Shown: positions 49,034-62,538 of the stretch, one piece after another
How the letters are laid out: every line of letters begins with the position of its first letter
How positions within the stretch are numbered: position 1 is the first letter of the stretch
Assembly (NCBI RefSeq): GCF_001690685.1
Contig: NZ_LZGL01000017.1
Location: 310,001-374,000 of the forward strand
From: Gilliamella sp. wkB112
GTDB lineage: Bacteria > Pseudomonadota > Gammaproteobacteria > Enterobacterales > Orbaceae
Reading direction: 5' to 3'
Length of the DNA stretch: 64,000 nt
Notes under the pieces: model-generated
What the model was told of the DNA's origin: nothing
The model's database searches: none
Seen by the model: the letters and a program-made list of their open reading frames with translations, nothing else
Translations under genes and position numbers: made by a program

Positions 49034-51157
49034 ATGAACTTCCGTCTTTGCAATGATAATTTAGATATTCTTTTACAAACAAATCCTTACCCTGAGGTTT
49101 GTTATTTTGGTAAACGATTACACAACATTCAACTTGATTCGATCGAAATGCTTACACCCGCAGTACCTAACTCTCGAATAGATGTTAATGTACCTTTTAC
49201 GCTTTGTCCTGAAGAAGGCCTCGGTAATTTCAGCACACCCGGGCTTGAAGGTCATAGAAATGGCAAAGATTGGTCACCCATTTTCATTACTAAAGAAGTT
49301 ATCAAAACTGATAATGATATCACTATTATTAGTGATGATACTATTGCAAAACTTCGATTAACAAGTCACCTTATATTAGATAAAAACGGAGTTTTACAAT
49401 GCAAAAATACTTTAACTAACTTAGGAGATGAACCTTACCAAGTAAATCGTTTATCTGTTACATTACCAATACCAGAACGAGCTCAAGAATTAATGGCATT
49501 CAGCGGTCGCTGGATCAAAGAATTTTATCCCCATAGAACAAAAATAGAGCATTGTGGTTATTTACAAGAAAATAGACGCGGTCGTACTTCTCATGAATAT
49601 TTCCCGGGAATGGTTGTTGGAACCGAAGGATTTAAAGAACAGACAGGTGAAGTATGGGGGATCCATTTAGCTTGGAGTGGTAATCACCGTATTCAAGTCG
49701 CTGTAAAAAGTAATGGTAAACGTTTTATTCAAGCTGAAGCCTTATATCTAGCAGGTGAAATATCCTTAGCGAAAGATGAAAGCCTTTCTACTCCTTGGTT
49801 ATATGCCACTTATAGTGATGAAGGTTTAAATAAAATGAGCCATCACTTCCATCAATATCTGCGTGATAACATTATTAAGTTTCCTAAAAACCAGACTCGC
49901 CCAGTTCATCTTAATACGTGGGAGGGGATCTTCTTTGATCATAAACCTGATTATATTATGAAAATGGCAACAAAAGCCGCACAGATTGGTGTTGAACGGT
50001 TTATCATTGATGATGGTTGGTTTGGACGACGCGATGATGATTATCAAGGACTCGGTGATTGGTATCTTGACGAGCGAAAATATCCAAATGGTTTAGAACC
50101 AGTTATTAATCATGTAAAAAGCCTTGGTATGGAGTTCGGCATTTGGGTTGAACCTGAAATGATTAACAAAAACTCAGATCTTTATCGAGCTCATCCTGAT
50201 TGGTTACTTCAATTATCTGGTTATCAGCAACCTGCTGGGCGGCATCAATTCTTACTTGATCTGCAAAACCCAGCCGTATTTGATTATTTGCTAGAAAGAT
50301 TAACATGGCTACTCGGAAGTTATGATATTGACTATATAAAATGGGATATGAACCGAGAAATTGTTCAAGCCGGTCACAATGGTAACCCTGCAGCGATTGG
50401 GCAAACAGAAGCTGTATATAAACTACTTGATATTTTACACAATAAATTCCCAAATGTTGAAATTGAATCATGTTCATCTGGTGGCGGTAGAATTGATTAT
50501 GAAATTTTGAAACGAACCCAACGTTTTTGGGCATCAGATTCTAACGATGCATTAGATCGGCAAACAATTCAACGCGGTATGAGTTACTTCTTCCCTCCAG
50601 AAGTAATGGGAGCTCACATTGGTGGTGCTTTATGCCATACTACATTCCGCGATCTCCATATGAATTTACGAGGATTAACTGCTTTATTTGGCCATATGGG
50701 AGTTGAACTTGATCCAGTAAAAGAATCGGAACAAGAACAACAAGCCTTTGCACACTATATTAGTTTGCATAAAAAATTGCGTCCTTTACTACATAGTGGT
50801 AATACTGTACGGCTAGATGTTGATGACAGCCATTCGATGCAAAGTTATGGGGTCGTTAGCCAAGATAAAAATGAAGCGTCTTTTATAATTGCACAATTAA
50901 CATTACCTACTTATGCTTTGAGTGGAAACCTGCGATTAACAGGTTTATTATCAAATCAAGAATATCAAATTGAAGTACTGGATATGCCTGATAATATTGA
51001 TCCAAAAACAAATGGGCACGCGATGAAATCATTACCAAAATGGATGACTCAAAATACTATTCTTTCTGGAGATTGGTTAATGAATGTAGGTCTACCTCTT
51101 CCTGTGTTAGATCCTGCAACCGCTATGCTAATTAGAATTATTGCTAAACAAATTTAG
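49034..51157 (+). CDS. Alpha-galactosidase, GH36 family
   Basis: 707 residues, full-length GH36 enzyme related to E. coli plasmid RafA and to AgaA-type enzymes. It releases galactose from melibiose, raffinose and stachyose. There is no signal peptide, so it acts in the cytoplasm. N-terminal beta-sandwich (about 1-300), then the barrel with NTWEGIFFD and FIIDDGWFGRRDDD near residues 295-335. The nucleophile Asp is in IKWDMNRE (about residue 438) and the acid/base Asp is in ASDSNDALDR (about residue 501). TGGAGAA ribosome site. Control by the GalR-type operator and CRP site upstream is likely. Confidence 0.95.
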   Translation: MNFRLCNDNLDILLQTNPYPEVCYFGKRLHNIQLDSIEMLTPAVPNSRIDVNVPFTLCPEEGLGNFSTPGLEGHRNGKDWSPIFITKEVIKTDNDITIISDDTIAKLRLTSHLILDKNGVLQCKNTLTNLGDEPYQVNRLSVTLPIPERAQELMAFSGRWIKEFYPHRTKIEHCGYLQENRRGRTSHEYFPGMVVGTEGFKEQTGEVWGIHLAWSGNHRIQVAVKSNGKRFIQAEALYLAGEISLAKDESLSTPWLYATYSDEGLNKMSHHFHQYLRDNIIKFPKNQTRPVHLNTWEGIFFDHKPDYIMKMATKAAQIGVERFIIDDGWFGRRDDDYQGLGDWYLDERKYPNGLEPVINHVKSLGMEFGIWVEPEMINKNSDLYRAHPDWLLQLSGYQQPAGRHQFLLDLQNPAVFDYLLERLTWLLGSYDIDYIKWDMNREIVQAGHNGNPAAIGQTEAVYKLLDILHNKFPNVEIESCSSGGGRIDYEILKRTQRFWASDSNDALDRQTIQRGMSYFFPPEVMGAHIGGALCHTTFRDLHMNLRGLTALFGHMGVELDPVKESEQEQQAFAHYISLHKKLRPLLHSGNTVRLDVDDSHSMQSYGVVSQDKNEASFIIAQLTLPTYALSGNLRLTGLLSNQEYQIEVLDMPDNIDPKTNGHAMKSLPKWMTQNTILSGDWLMNVGLPLPVLDPATAMLIRIIAKQI

Positions 51158-51190
51158 TGAATATTAACAATAAAAATAATCAGTTATTCA

Positions 51191-51222
51191 AATAAAGGAA
51201 TAGTCCCCCTATTCCTTTATTA
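51191..51222 (+). terminator. Terminator after the alpha-galactosidase gene
   Basis: 13-bp stem AATAAAGGAATAG / CTATTCCTTTATT with loop TCCCC, 33 bases after the stop. The T tail is short (TTATTAAC). Confidence 0.75.
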
Positions 51223-51495
51223 ACAATAATTTTACTGAAACGATTCAAGCTTTAATCGTGTTATTGGCAAATATTATTTTTTCGCTTATGATGACTAATC
51301 AGTCCAAGCAGTCAGAGTACTATATGCCAAGTCCATCTGAACATATGGATAAAAAGATGTTTTATTATGTAACCTTAATTTTTTGAACTTTATTAGTTTG
51401 AAGTAGGCAGTAAGCGTTACATATAAGATGAATTCGAATATAAAATTATTTGAATGCAGATAATTTTATTTATAGTAATTAATAAAAGGTTTTCT
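51223..51495. other. Upstream region of the repressor gene
   Basis: No gene. It contains a weak operator-like dyad (ACTGAAAC-GATTCAAG at 51234-51249) and an 11-base palindrome GTAAGCGTTAC (51410-51420). Both are off the operator consensus, so autoregulation is only a possibility. Confidence 0.35.
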
Positions 51496-52500
51496 ATGGC
51501 TACAATCAAAGATGTTGCACGTATAGCTAAAGTATCAGTCGCAACAGTATCTCGCGTTATTAATAATGCAAATAATGTGAGTGAAAAAACTCGTAATACA
51601 GTAAAAAATACCATGGAAAAATTAAACTACTATCCAGATGCAAATGCTCGAGCTTTATCACAACAAAACTCTAATACAATAGGTATTGTTGTTGCAGATG
51701 TATCAGATCCCTTTTTTGGTGCTATGGTGAGTACTGTTGAAAAAGTTGCATATCGAACTGGAAATTTTTTATTAATCGGTAATGGATATCACCAAGAAGA
51801 GCAAGAATACAATGCCATAACTCAACTTATTGAACACCGTTGTTCATCACTAGTAGTACATGCAAAAGTATTGTCTGATAATACCTTGAAAAAATTGATG
51901 CAACAGGTACCAGGGATGGTTTTAATTAATCGCATTATAAAAGGTTTTGAACAACGCTGTATTGCTCTTGACGATCGTTATGGTTCTTATTTGGCAGTTA
52001 AACATTTAATCCAAAATGGCCATACAAAAATTGGTTATTTATGCTCTAATCATGAAATTTCCGACTCTTCTGACCGATTACAAGGTTATAAGGATGCTTT
52101 AGCCGAGCATAATCTAAAATTTGATGAAAATCTTATTGCTTTTTCTGTACCCAATGAAATGGGGGGTGAACAAGCTATGATGTCATTATTAGAACGCAAT
52201 CGTAAACTTACTGCTATCGCTTGTTACAATGATTCTATGGCTGCTGGCGCAATGTCTGTCCTCTATGATAATGATATAAAAATCCCTGCTGAAATTTCAA
52301 TTATTGGTTTTGATGATCTACTTCTTGCCCGTTATTTACATCCAAAGTTAACAACAATACGATACCCATTACAAACAATGGCGGAACAAGCAGCTGAACT
52401 AGCATTAAGATTAGCAAAAGGTGAAACAGCCCCACAAAATTTGATAAATGTTTTTGTACCAACGCTTACTAAACGCTATTCAGTAAACTGTATTAAATAG
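51496..52500 (+). CDS. LacI/GalR-family transcriptional repressor (GalR/GalS-like)
   Basis: 334 residues from the ATG at 51496 (AAAGG upstream); a start 14 codons earlier was rejected. The DNA-binding domain MATIKDVARIAKVSVATVSRVINN is followed by the hinge helix (NARALSQQ) and a periplasmic-binding-like effector domain. It matches E. coli GalR/GalS over the full length, including DVSDPFFGAMV, LVVHAKVLSD, PGMVLINRII and YNDSMAAGA. It probably represses the flanking galactosidase genes and responds to galactose or an allogalactoside. It lies between the two genes and has the same orientation. Confidence 0.92.
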   Translation: MATIKDVARIAKVSVATVSRVINNANNVSEKTRNTVKNTMEKLNYYPDANARALSQQNSNTIGIVVADVSDPFFGAMVSTVEKVAYRTGNFLLIGNGYHQEEQEYNAITQLIEHRCSSLVVHAKVLSDNTLKKLMQQVPGMVLINRIIKGFEQRCIALDDRYGSYLAVKHLIQNGHTKIGYLCSNHEISDSSDRLQGYKDALAEHNLKFDENLIAFSVPNEMGGEQAMMSLLERNRKLTAIACYNDSMAAGAMSVLYDNDIKIPAEISIIGFDDLLLARYLHPKLTTIRYPLQTMAEQAAELALRLAKGETAPQNLINVFVPTLTKRYSVNCIK

Positions 52501-52622
52501 TCCTTTTTAATAGCCAAACTAAGTTAAAAATAAAAATTAACTATCATTTTGCTTTCTGTATCATAAATATTAACATCATAACAAGAAGTTTCAGGTCACA
52601 CTAACGCTTTAGTATAAAATCA

Positions 52623-52638
52623 ATGTAATCGGATACTT
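52623..52638 (+). promoter_or_regulatory. GalR/LacI-type operator 1 of lacZ
   Basis: ATGTAATC-GGATACTT. One half is perfect for the shared half-site ATGTAATC; the other half is degenerate. CG centre. Confidence 0.6.
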
Positions 52639-52680
52639 AAATAACATATAATTAATGCAAATAAATTTATAAATATCTAT

Positions 52681-52696
52681 ATGTATACGATTACAT
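52681..52696 (+). promoter_or_regulatory. GalR/LacI-type operator 2 of lacZ
   Basis: ATGTATAC-GATTACAT, one half perfect and the other with two changes. It is 122 bases before the lacZ ATG. Confidence 0.65.
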
Positions 52697-52699
52697 AAT

Positions 52700-52715
52700 T
52701 GTTAAGTTGATCACT
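52700..52715 (+). promoter_or_regulatory. Candidate CRP-cAMP site before lacZ
   Basis: TGTTA, six bases, TCACT: eight of ten core bases of the CRP consensus. It is next to operator 2 and repeats the operator-CRP arrangement of the alpha-galactosidase promoter. Confidence 0.4.
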
Positions 52716-52806
52716 GTTTTTAATTCTAACTTCTCTATAATAAAAACAATTAAAAGGTAAATTCAATTAACTAATATTAATACAAAATTAGTTGTAACTA
52801 GAATAA

Positions 52807-55905
<3,099 letters not shown>

Positions 55906-55932
55906 GCATTAAAATTAATTGTTCATATCAAT

Positions 55933-55973
55933 AAAAAAGAAGTACACGCGAATTTGTTGTACTTCTTTTTTTA
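55933..55973 (+). terminator. Rho-independent terminator of lacZ
   Basis: 14-bp stem AAAAAAGAAGTACA / TGTACTTCTTTTTT, followed by TATT, 28 bases after the stop. Also lies between convergent lacZ and recB, so the AT-rich stem may act on both. Confidence 0.87.
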
Positions 55974-56017
55974 TTCACTTTAAATAATATTATGATCTTT
56001 ATGTTCTTTTTTATGGC

Positions 56018-59000
56018 TTAGTGTTTTGTACTTTCGCCATCAAATAACTTATCTAACTTTTCAATAAACTGCTGGTTAGGTAAATGGTAAAAAACACCAT
56101 TATTAGGCATACCACGTAAAAAAAGATAATAAACCCCACCAAAATGTTTATTATATTGATAATTTGGTAAGCGGCTTTGTAAAAAACGATGTAAAGCTAA
56201 TGAATAGAGCTGATATTGTAAATCGTAACGGTGTTCACACATCACTTGTTGTAAGGATTCCAAGTTGTAATTATCGACAGAATTACCTAGCCAATTTGAT
56301 TTGTAATCAACAATATAGTATTTACCTGCAAACTCAAACACCAAATCAATAAATCCTTTTAACATACCTTGAACTGTCTCAAACTCTAACATAGGACATT
56401 GTTTTGATAAGCTATCATACTCTTTACAAAGTTTATCTAATTGTTCACTAGTAACTGTCTGCCGAATTGGTAAATAAAATTGTAATTCATTAATACATTT
56501 ACTTCTTAATATTTGCCATAAAATTAAATCACCGTGATTAAGTTTTGTAGCTAATAATTGTTGCATCCAATTAGTTAATACTTCTAACCATGGTGACTCT
56601 AAATTAAGTTTATTGACTATTTCCAAACATAACTGTTCAATATTATCTAATGATATTTTCTCCATCGCTTTATGCAACAAAGTTCCAACATGAGCCCCTT
56701 TAGGGAAATGATGAATATTATACTGTATATGACTAATTTCAGTTGTTGCCGATTCAGGATGATTTTCATCCCAGTCATCAATAATATCAGCATTTAAAGT
56801 CATTATTGCATGATGTTTTTGCAGTTCAGTATAACTAGTCACTCGCCAACAGTTTGCAAGTTTACGCTGAAAAACCCTTGCGGATAAAGTTTGGTTAATT
56901 AATTTTGGAGTGGCATACGGCTCACTTACAATTGGTAACTCGACATTTATCAAGTCAGCAAAATTTGCGATAACTGTTAATTCATTTTTAAGTAAATGAT
57001 TAATCGCCGATCGATTTTTTTTCAACGATGCGAGACCGATACTACAATGATAGATAGAACGAGTCATGGCGACATATAATAGGCGCAAATCTTCAGCAAG
57101 ACGTTCATCCTCAATTTGTTGTTTAATTTCTTCAGTTAATAACCAAGCATAACTAAGTTGATAATCGTTATCTTTATCATGATAAAATTGAGTATCTGCT
57201 GAACGATACTGTGCTATAAATGGGAGCCAAACTAATGGAAATTCAAGCCCTTTTGATTTATGAATTGTAATAATTTTCACCAGATCAGCATCACTTTCTA
57301 AGCGTTGCTCATGATTTTCCAAATTCAAATCAGGATTAACAATCTGTTTTGTCAACCACCGAATTAAAGCATTTGGACTATCTAATTCACTTGCTGCTTC
57401 TTGTAATAATTCACCTAAATGCATCAAATTAGTCAACGTGCGTTCACCATCTTGACGGGATAAGATATTTTCAGCTAAATGGCGTTTTTTCATCATTCTA
57501 CGCAACATAACTAATACACCATAATATTGCCAAATAACTTGATATTGCTTAAATTCTTCGACTAAACTTTCCCATTTATCTTGATCATCTATCATTTGTT
57601 CTAGTTGCACCATAGTTTGACCTAATAATGAAGTCATTAATGCCAAACGTAATGTGGATTCATTTTCGGGCATTAATGCCGCTTGTAAAATGCAAAGAAC
57701 ATCTTTAGCTTCCTGCGACGCAAAAACGCTACTATGATTGGATAAATAAACACTTTTGATACCAACTTCAGTCAATTTTTGTTGCATAATTTCAGCTTCT
57801 CGACCAGTACGAACTAAAATAGCAATATCAGCAGAAGTAACGGGTCGTTGTTCATTTTGATTTTCAATCAAAATTGAAGCATCCGAAAGCCAAGTTACAA
57901 TTTGCTTGGCACAACAATTGGCAATATGCTCTTGATAATCAGCAATAGTTGATATTTCATCAGGCAATAGATAAGCGGTTAATGCATTAATTTTCTGATT
58001 ATTAATTACCAAGTTTTTATGCAAATTCTTATCCGCACAGCTCATTGGTAAAAAAGGAATATTCTCAAAAATAAAAGGATTTTCATGATGTGCAAATAGC
58101 TGATTTACTGCATTTACCATCAATGATGATGAACGCCAGTTAACATCCATAGTAAAATAGTTTTCACCTACTGATTGCTTAGCTTTTAAATAAGTAAAAA
58201 TATCAGCACCACGAAAACTATATATTGCTTGTTTAGGATCACCAATAAATAACAATCCAGTTTCTTTATTATGATTATTATAAATATGATCAAAAACTTG
58301 ATACTGAATAGGATCGGTATCTTGAAATTCATCAATCAATGCTACACAATATTTTGTAGCGATACTTTTAGCTAATCTGTTTCCTGTATTAACACCCAAT
58401 GCCCTATTAAGCTGCAACAATAAATCATCAAAACTTATTTCACCACGGTTTATTTTTTCAGCATAAATACCGTGTCGAACTATGGCAACGATATCCATTA
58501 AAATCTGATTGCGTAAATCAAGCGGGTGTGTATACAAGTCTTCAATTAATTTAAAAACAACATGTGCAGGAGCAATTTTGTCTGGTTTTGTTTTAGAAGT
58601 TAATATGGTTTGACTAAACTTTTTAAGTTCATCAGGTAATTCAAAAGTATTGGTTTCTGTCTCCGCCCACAAAGATACTTTATTAAGCCAATTTGGTAAA
58701 TTACGACTACTATAGGATTGTTTGCTTACATCTGATTGCGCTATGATGCTAGTAATTTCTGCAATTGATGCTAGCCAAATTTTTTTTATTGCATTAATTT
58801 TTTTGAAATTATTGTTATAAAAATCACTAATCTTAGTTACTACATCGGAATTAAATTCCGTAGAATTATGCAAATCTACATTTAAATAAGGTTTAATATC
58901 AGCCAATAATGAGACGGGATCTTGCCAACAATCAAGCACTAAATAAGCCAGACGTTTTTCTAATGGGGTAAAATAAAAGCGCCAAAAGTCTTGAACAACT

Positions 59001-59488
59001 TGCAAATGCAATTGATGCTCATCTGTAACTAAAGTTTGCTCGAATAGAACGCCTGATTCAAAAGCATGACTTGTCAGTATCCGTTGACAAAAACTATGAA
59101 TAGTATAAATAGCAGCATCATCCATTGACTGTTGTGCTTCGGTTAACTTTTGGATTGCAATTTTAGGATCGCTTATTAATTCAATTAATCGTTGATAAAT
59201 GGGATCTGAGTGTTGGCCTTGCAACAAACCTAATTTTAATTCTTGAATATTTTGCCGAATACGTGACCGCAGCTCTTGCGTCGCCGCTTTAGTAAACGTC
59301 ACTACCAAAATCTTACTAACATCTAACGGCCTAGGATAACTATTTTTCCCAATACCTAGTAGTAATCTAAGGTAAATAAAAGCAAGTGAATAAGTCTTAC
59401 CTGTTCCTGCTGATGCTTCAATTAATGAACGCCCCGTTAAAGGTAAATCAAAAAGATTAAGTTTTTTTACTCCACTTGATGAAACCAT
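56018..59488 (-). CDS. recB: Exodeoxyribonuclease V beta subunit (RecB)
   Basis: 1156 residues (E. coli 1180). Helicase-nuclease subunit of RecBCD in double-strand break repair. UvrD-type helicase with Walker A EASAGTGKTYSLA (about residues 24-36), motif II in VALIDEFQDTDPIQYQ (about residue 385), GDPKQAIYSFRGAD (about residue 420) and later LLYVAMTRS; the C-terminal nuclease domain shows YIVDYKSNWLG near residue 1080 with the catalytic Asp and Lys. Neither recC nor recD is adjacent. The start overlaps the end of sixA by 22 bases, so it is coupled to sixA, an unusual neighbour. Confidence 0.95.
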   Translation of the reverse strand: MVSSSGVKKLNLFDLPLTGRSLIEASAGTGKTYSLAFIYLRLLLGIGKNSYPRPLDVSKILVVTFTKAATQELRSRIRQNIQELKLGLLQGQHSDPIYQRLIELISDPKIAIQKLTEAQQSMDDAAIYTIHSFCQRILTSHAFESGVLFEQTLVTDEHQLHLQVVQDFWRFYFTPLEKRLAYLVLDCWQDPVSLLADIKPYLNVDLHNSTEFNSDVVTKISDFYNNNFKKINAIKKIWLASIAEITSIIAQSDVSKQSYSSRNLPNWLNKVSLWAETETNTFELPDELKKFSQTILTSKTKPDKIAPAHVVFKLIEDLYTHPLDLRNQILMDIVAIVRHGIYAEKINRGEISFDDLLLQLNRALGVNTGNRLAKSIATKYCVALIDEFQDTDPIQYQVFDHIYNNHNKETGLLFIGDPKQAIYSFRGADIFTYLKAKQSVGENYFTMDVNWRSSSLMVNAVNQLFAHHENPFIFENIPFLPMSCADKNLHKNLVINNQKINALTAYLLPDEISTIADYQEHIANCCAKQIVTWLSDASILIENQNEQRPVTSADIAILVRTGREAEIMQQKLTEVGIKSVYLSNHSSVFASQEAKDVLCILQAALMPENESTLRLALMTSLLGQTMVQLEQMIDDQDKWESLVEEFKQYQVIWQYYGVLVMLRRMMKKRHLAENILSRQDGERTLTNLMHLGELLQEAASELDSPNALIRWLTKQIVNPDLNLENHEQRLESDADLVKIITIHKSKGLEFPLVWLPFIAQYRSADTQFYHDKDNDYQLSYAWLLTEEIKQQIEDERLAEDLRLLYVAMTRSIYHCSIGLASLKKNRSAINHLLKNELTVIANFADLINVELPIVSEPYATPKLINQTLSARVFQRKLANCWRVTSYTELQKHHAIMTLNADIIDDWDENHPESATTEISHIQYNIHHFPKGAHVGTLLHKAMEKISLDNIEQLCLEIVNKLNLESPWLEVLTNWMQQLLATKLNHGDLILWQILRSKCINELQFYLPIRQTVTSEQLDKLCKEYDSLSKQCPMLEFETVQGMLKGFIDLVFEFAGKYYIVDYKSNWLGNSVDNYNLESLQQVMCEHRYDLQYQLYSLALHRFLQSRLPNYQYNKHFGGVYYLFLRGMPNNGVFYHLPNQQFIEKLDKLFDGESTKH

Positions 59489-59925
59489 TCAAGTTTTCCT
59501 ACAATATCAAGGGATAAATCAATACAAGCAATTGCTGCAGTAGCAAACATTGGAGGAGAGACTTCAGGGCAAAGTTCATTCACTAAATACCCTACTAATG
59601 GGAGGTGAGATACTATAATTACATTGTTAATACCATTTGATGGTAACATTGCTAATAAATTTACTATATTTAAAGGATCACCACTAGGAACAAGTAAATT
59701 ATTGGTTTCAACATAGGAAACTACAATTTGTGATGTCACTTCAGCAAAAGTTTGCTGAGCTCGTAAATAAGGACTAACTAATCCTAAATCAAATTGGAAA
59801 TCTAACTGCCTCAACCATTGAGCTGCTTGCTGCGATTGTTTTATACCATTGGAAGTAAGCGACCTGCCAGAATCAGATGAAGCAGAAAACCCTGCTTCAC
59901 CATGTCTCATAATACAAATTTTCAT
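59467..59925 (-). CDS. sixA: Phosphohistidine phosphatase SixA
   Basis: 152 residues (E. coli 161). Histidine-phosphatase fold with the RHG signature at residues 7-9 (MRHGEAGF). Removes phosphate from histidine phosphotransfer domains such as ArcB, and in the nitrogen phosphotransferase system. It also has the second conserved His in SHLPLVG near residue 105. It overlaps recB by 22 bases and lies 17 bases after yfcZ; yfcZ and sixA are also near each other in E. coli. Confidence 0.92.
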   Translation of the reverse strand: MKICIMRHGEAGFSASSDSGRSLTSNGIKQSQQAAQWLRQLDFQFDLGLVSPYLRAQQTFAEVTSQIVVSYVETNNLLVPSGDPLNIVNLLAMLPSNGINNVIIVSHLPLVGYLVNELCPEVSPPMFATAAIACIDLSLDIVGKLEWFHQVE

Positions 59926-59942
59926 TTGTGTTTAACTGTTTA

Positions 59943-60239
59943 TTAACGTAATTTTAATTGAAAAATCATGCATTCAGCACCACAGCAAAAAGTAAATTTT
60001 GCAGATAATTTATAGCCATTATTGACTTGTTCAATGCTACTATTAATTTCACAAGGCTCTGTTTCTACTTCTTTTGCGGCTTGAGTCAATGATGTTAATT
60101 TAGCTTGGGCTTCAGATTCAGTTGCAAACACACGCTCATACTCAGCACTACAATCCTCATTGTCAATAATTGTACCCACATCTACACAACAACACGCAGG
60201 AGTTTCGTTTGCCTTACATTTATTTATAGAATCTGCCAT
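59943..60239 (-). CDS. yfcZ: YfcZ/YiiS-family protein (DUF406)
   Basis: 98 residues (E. coli YfcZ 94). Conserved core KANETPACCCVDVGTI..DCSAEYERVFAT near the start and CEIN..FTFCCGAECMIFQLKLR at the end. Several cysteines, including a CCC cluster. No known function; sometimes annotated as a stress-related protein. A GAGG ribosome site, and it lies upstream of sixA in the same direction. Confidence 0.9.
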   Translation of the reverse strand: MADSINKCKANETPACCCVDVGTIIDNEDCSAEYERVFATESEAQAKLTSLTQAAKEVETEPCEINSSIEQVNNGYKLSAKFTFCCGAECMIFQLKLR

Positions 60240-60370
60240 ATTATACCTCTACTTACCGATGGATTTAGACATAGTATACTCTTAAACAGATTTAAGGGCA
60301 AAACTCTAAGAGTTGTTAATATTATTTAATTTTAACGCGGTTGTTGGAAGAATTGACTATCGAACAAAAA

Positions 60371-60403
60371 AAGATATAGAAACCTCTACCATAATGGTAG
60401 AGG
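60371..60403 (-). terminator. Rho-independent terminator of deaD
   Basis: CCTCTACCAT / ATGGTAGAGG stem (60383-60403) followed on the minus strand by TTTCTATATCTTTTTTT. It is 9 bases after the deaD stop. Confidence 0.87.
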
Positions 60404-60411
60404 AGTTTATA

Positions 60412-62196
60412 TTAAAATTGTGGCGCAGACGAACGACCACTTCCTGTTTGGCGACTACTTCGCTTTTTAGGTGTAGATGTTCCAGTTGAATCAGATTTAT
60501 TACTTCTTCGTCCACGTTTTGTTTCGGAAGAACCAGTTACTAAACTCATTTTCATAGGCTGATTAAGCACTCTTACTTTCTCAAAGTGTTTTAATATATC
60601 TTTTGGCATTCCTTTTGGTAACTCTACTGTCGAATAGGTTTCATACAGTTTAATATTACCAATATAACGGCTACTTATATCCGCTTCATTAGCAATAGCA
60701 CCAACGATATGGCGTACTTCTACACCATTTTCTTTGCCAATTTCAATACGATACATATCCATATCACCAACATCTCGTCGTTCACGTCGTTTTGGTATTT
60801 CACGGTTATCACCTCGTAATCGACGTTCACCGCTACGACCATTTTGATCTCGATTTTCTCTAGATGGTTTAAAGACTGGATCCGGAGGAAGAATTAATGA
60901 ACGTTCTCCTTGGGCTAATTTTAATAAAGCCGTAGCAATAGTTTCAAGATCTGCACCACAACCTGCTTGTATTTGCTCAAGTAATGTTTGATATTGATCT
61001 AAATCACTACTTTCAAGTTGCTTTTGTACTTGTTCAGTAAATTTAACTAAACGACGTTTTTCTAATAATTCTTTGGATGGTAATCCCACCTCAGGAATTG
61101 GTTTTTTAATTGTTTGTTCAATATTTTTAAGTAAGCGGCGCTCACGACTATCAACAAATAAAATTGCTCTTCCTGCACGGCCAGCGCGACCAGTCCGCCC
61201 AATTCGATGCACATAAGATTCGGAATCTAACGTAATATCATAATTAATAACTAAACTAATGCGTTCAACATCTAAACCACGCGCAGCTACATCGGTAGCA
61301 ATTAAAATATCTAATCGTCCATTACGTAAGCGATCTAATGTTTGTTCTCGTAATTGTTGAGTCATATCACCATTAAGTGCAGCACAACTATAGCCATGTT
61401 TTTCTAGAACTTCTGCTACATCTAAAGTAGCTGTTTTGGTACGTACGAAAATAATTGCTGCATCAAAATCCTCTGCCTCAAGAAAACGAATAATCGCTTC
61501 ATTCTTACGCATACCTCGTACCAACCAATAACTTTGATCAATATCAGGAGCAGTCTGATTAGTAGCCTTAATCTGCACTTCCTTAGGATTGTGCATAAAT
61601 CGTTTAGTAATACGACGAATTGGTGCTGGCATTGTTGCCGAGAATAATGCTGTCTGATGATCATCTGGAATCGTTGCCATAATGCTTTCAACATCATCAA
61701 TAAAGCCCATTCTTAACATTTCATCTGCTTCATCAAGTACCAGACCTTTTAAATTAGAAAGATCTAACGTCTTACGATTTAAGTGATCAAGTAAACGACC
61801 TGGTGTACCTACTACAATTTGTGGGCCTTGTTTCAAAGCACGAAGTTGTACATCATAACGTTGCCCACCATACAGTGGCAAAACTTTTAGACCTTTCATA
61901 TATTTTGAATATTCAGCACAGGCATCAGCAACTTGAATAGCAAGTTCTCGGGTAGGTGCTAAAACTAAAAGTTGCGGGGCTTTCAGATTAATATCAATAT
62001 TCATTAAGAAAGGAATTGAAAATGCGGCAGTTTTTCCACTACCGGTTTGTGCCATTCCTAATACATCACTTCCCGCTAATAATAGTGGAATACATTCTGA
62101 TTGAATTGGTGATGGTTTATTAAAACCAAGATCACTTAATGCTTTAAGAATTTCCTCAGATAATCCAAGGTCAATAAAAGAAACTTCTGTTGTCAT
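60412..62196 (-). CDS. deaD: DEAD-box RNA helicase DeaD (CsdA)
   Basis: 594 residues (E. coli 629, so slightly shorter). Cold-induced helicase that unwinds structured RNA and helps 50S assembly and mRNA decay. Motifs in order: Q motif FNKPSPIQ, motif I AQTGSGKT (about residues 50-57), DEAD box in VLDEADEML (about 156), SAT, the [11 protein letters not shown] motif near residue 330, then a DbpA-type RNA-binding region (about residue 475-555) and a low-complexity Arg/Ser/Gly tail. Downstream of pnp and nlpI as in E. coli, with its own long leader. Confidence 0.95.
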   Translation of the reverse strand: MTTEVSFIDLGLSEEILKALSDLGFNKPSPIQSECIPLLLAGSDVLGMAQTGSGKTAAFSIPFLMNIDINLKAPQLLVLAPTRELAIQVADACAEYSKYMKGLKVLPLYGGQRYDVQLRALKQGPQIVVGTPGRLLDHLNRKTLDLSNLKGLVLDEADEMLRMGFIDDVESIMATIPDDHQTALFSATMPAPIRRITKRFMHNPKEVQIKATNQTAPDIDQSYWLVRGMRKNEAIIRFLEAEDFDAAIIFVRTKTATLDVAEVLEKHGYSCAALNGDMTQQLREQTLDRLRNGRLDILIATDVAARGLDVERISLVINYDITLDSESYVHRIGRTGRAGRAGRAILFVDSRERRLLKNIEQTIKKPIPEVGLPSKELLEKRRLVKFTEQVQKQLESSDLDQYQTLLEQIQAGCGADLETIATALLKLAQGERSLILPPDPVFKPSRENRDQNGRSGERRLRGDNREIPKRRERRDVGDMDMYRIEIGKENGVEVRHIVGAIANEADISSRYIGNIKLYETYSTVELPKGMPKDILKHFEKVRVLNQPMKMSLVTGSSETKRGRRSNKSDSTGTSTPKKRSSRQTGSGRSSAPQF

Positions 62197-62538
62197 GTAA
62201 ACTCGCTTATAATTTCTATCTATATAAACTAACTTTTTTAATTGTCATACCATTGACAATAATCCACACTAAACAAGAATTACTAAGCAAGACTTAATAA
62301 TTTAACTTATTTGATGCATTTCAAATTAAAGAAAGTATATATGAATATAATGCCAGCTCACTAAATTGAAAATTTACAACTCACCCCAATAACTAATTGT
62401 CAATGAAAACTCTACCGAAATAACATATATTTTAATTAAACATGAAATTAACTAATAATATTATTTAAGAATGCAATATTGACAAATCAGAACTACGCTA
62501 TAACAATATTTTCACTTTTAAAACTGACATGACCCTTG
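62197..62538. other. 342-base gap between nlpI and deaD
   Basis: Only stunted ATG frames (four to eleven codons) are present. It contains ATTGTCA-N6-TGACAAT (62241-62260) and a repeated TTGTCAATG. It probably holds the deaD promoter and a long 5' leader. No gene is supported. Confidence 0.4.

Noticed and set aside
51410-51420. GTAAGCGTTAC palindrome before the repressor gene as an operator
   Set aside because: The centre is one base shorter than in the operator set, so it does not fit the same dimer spacing.
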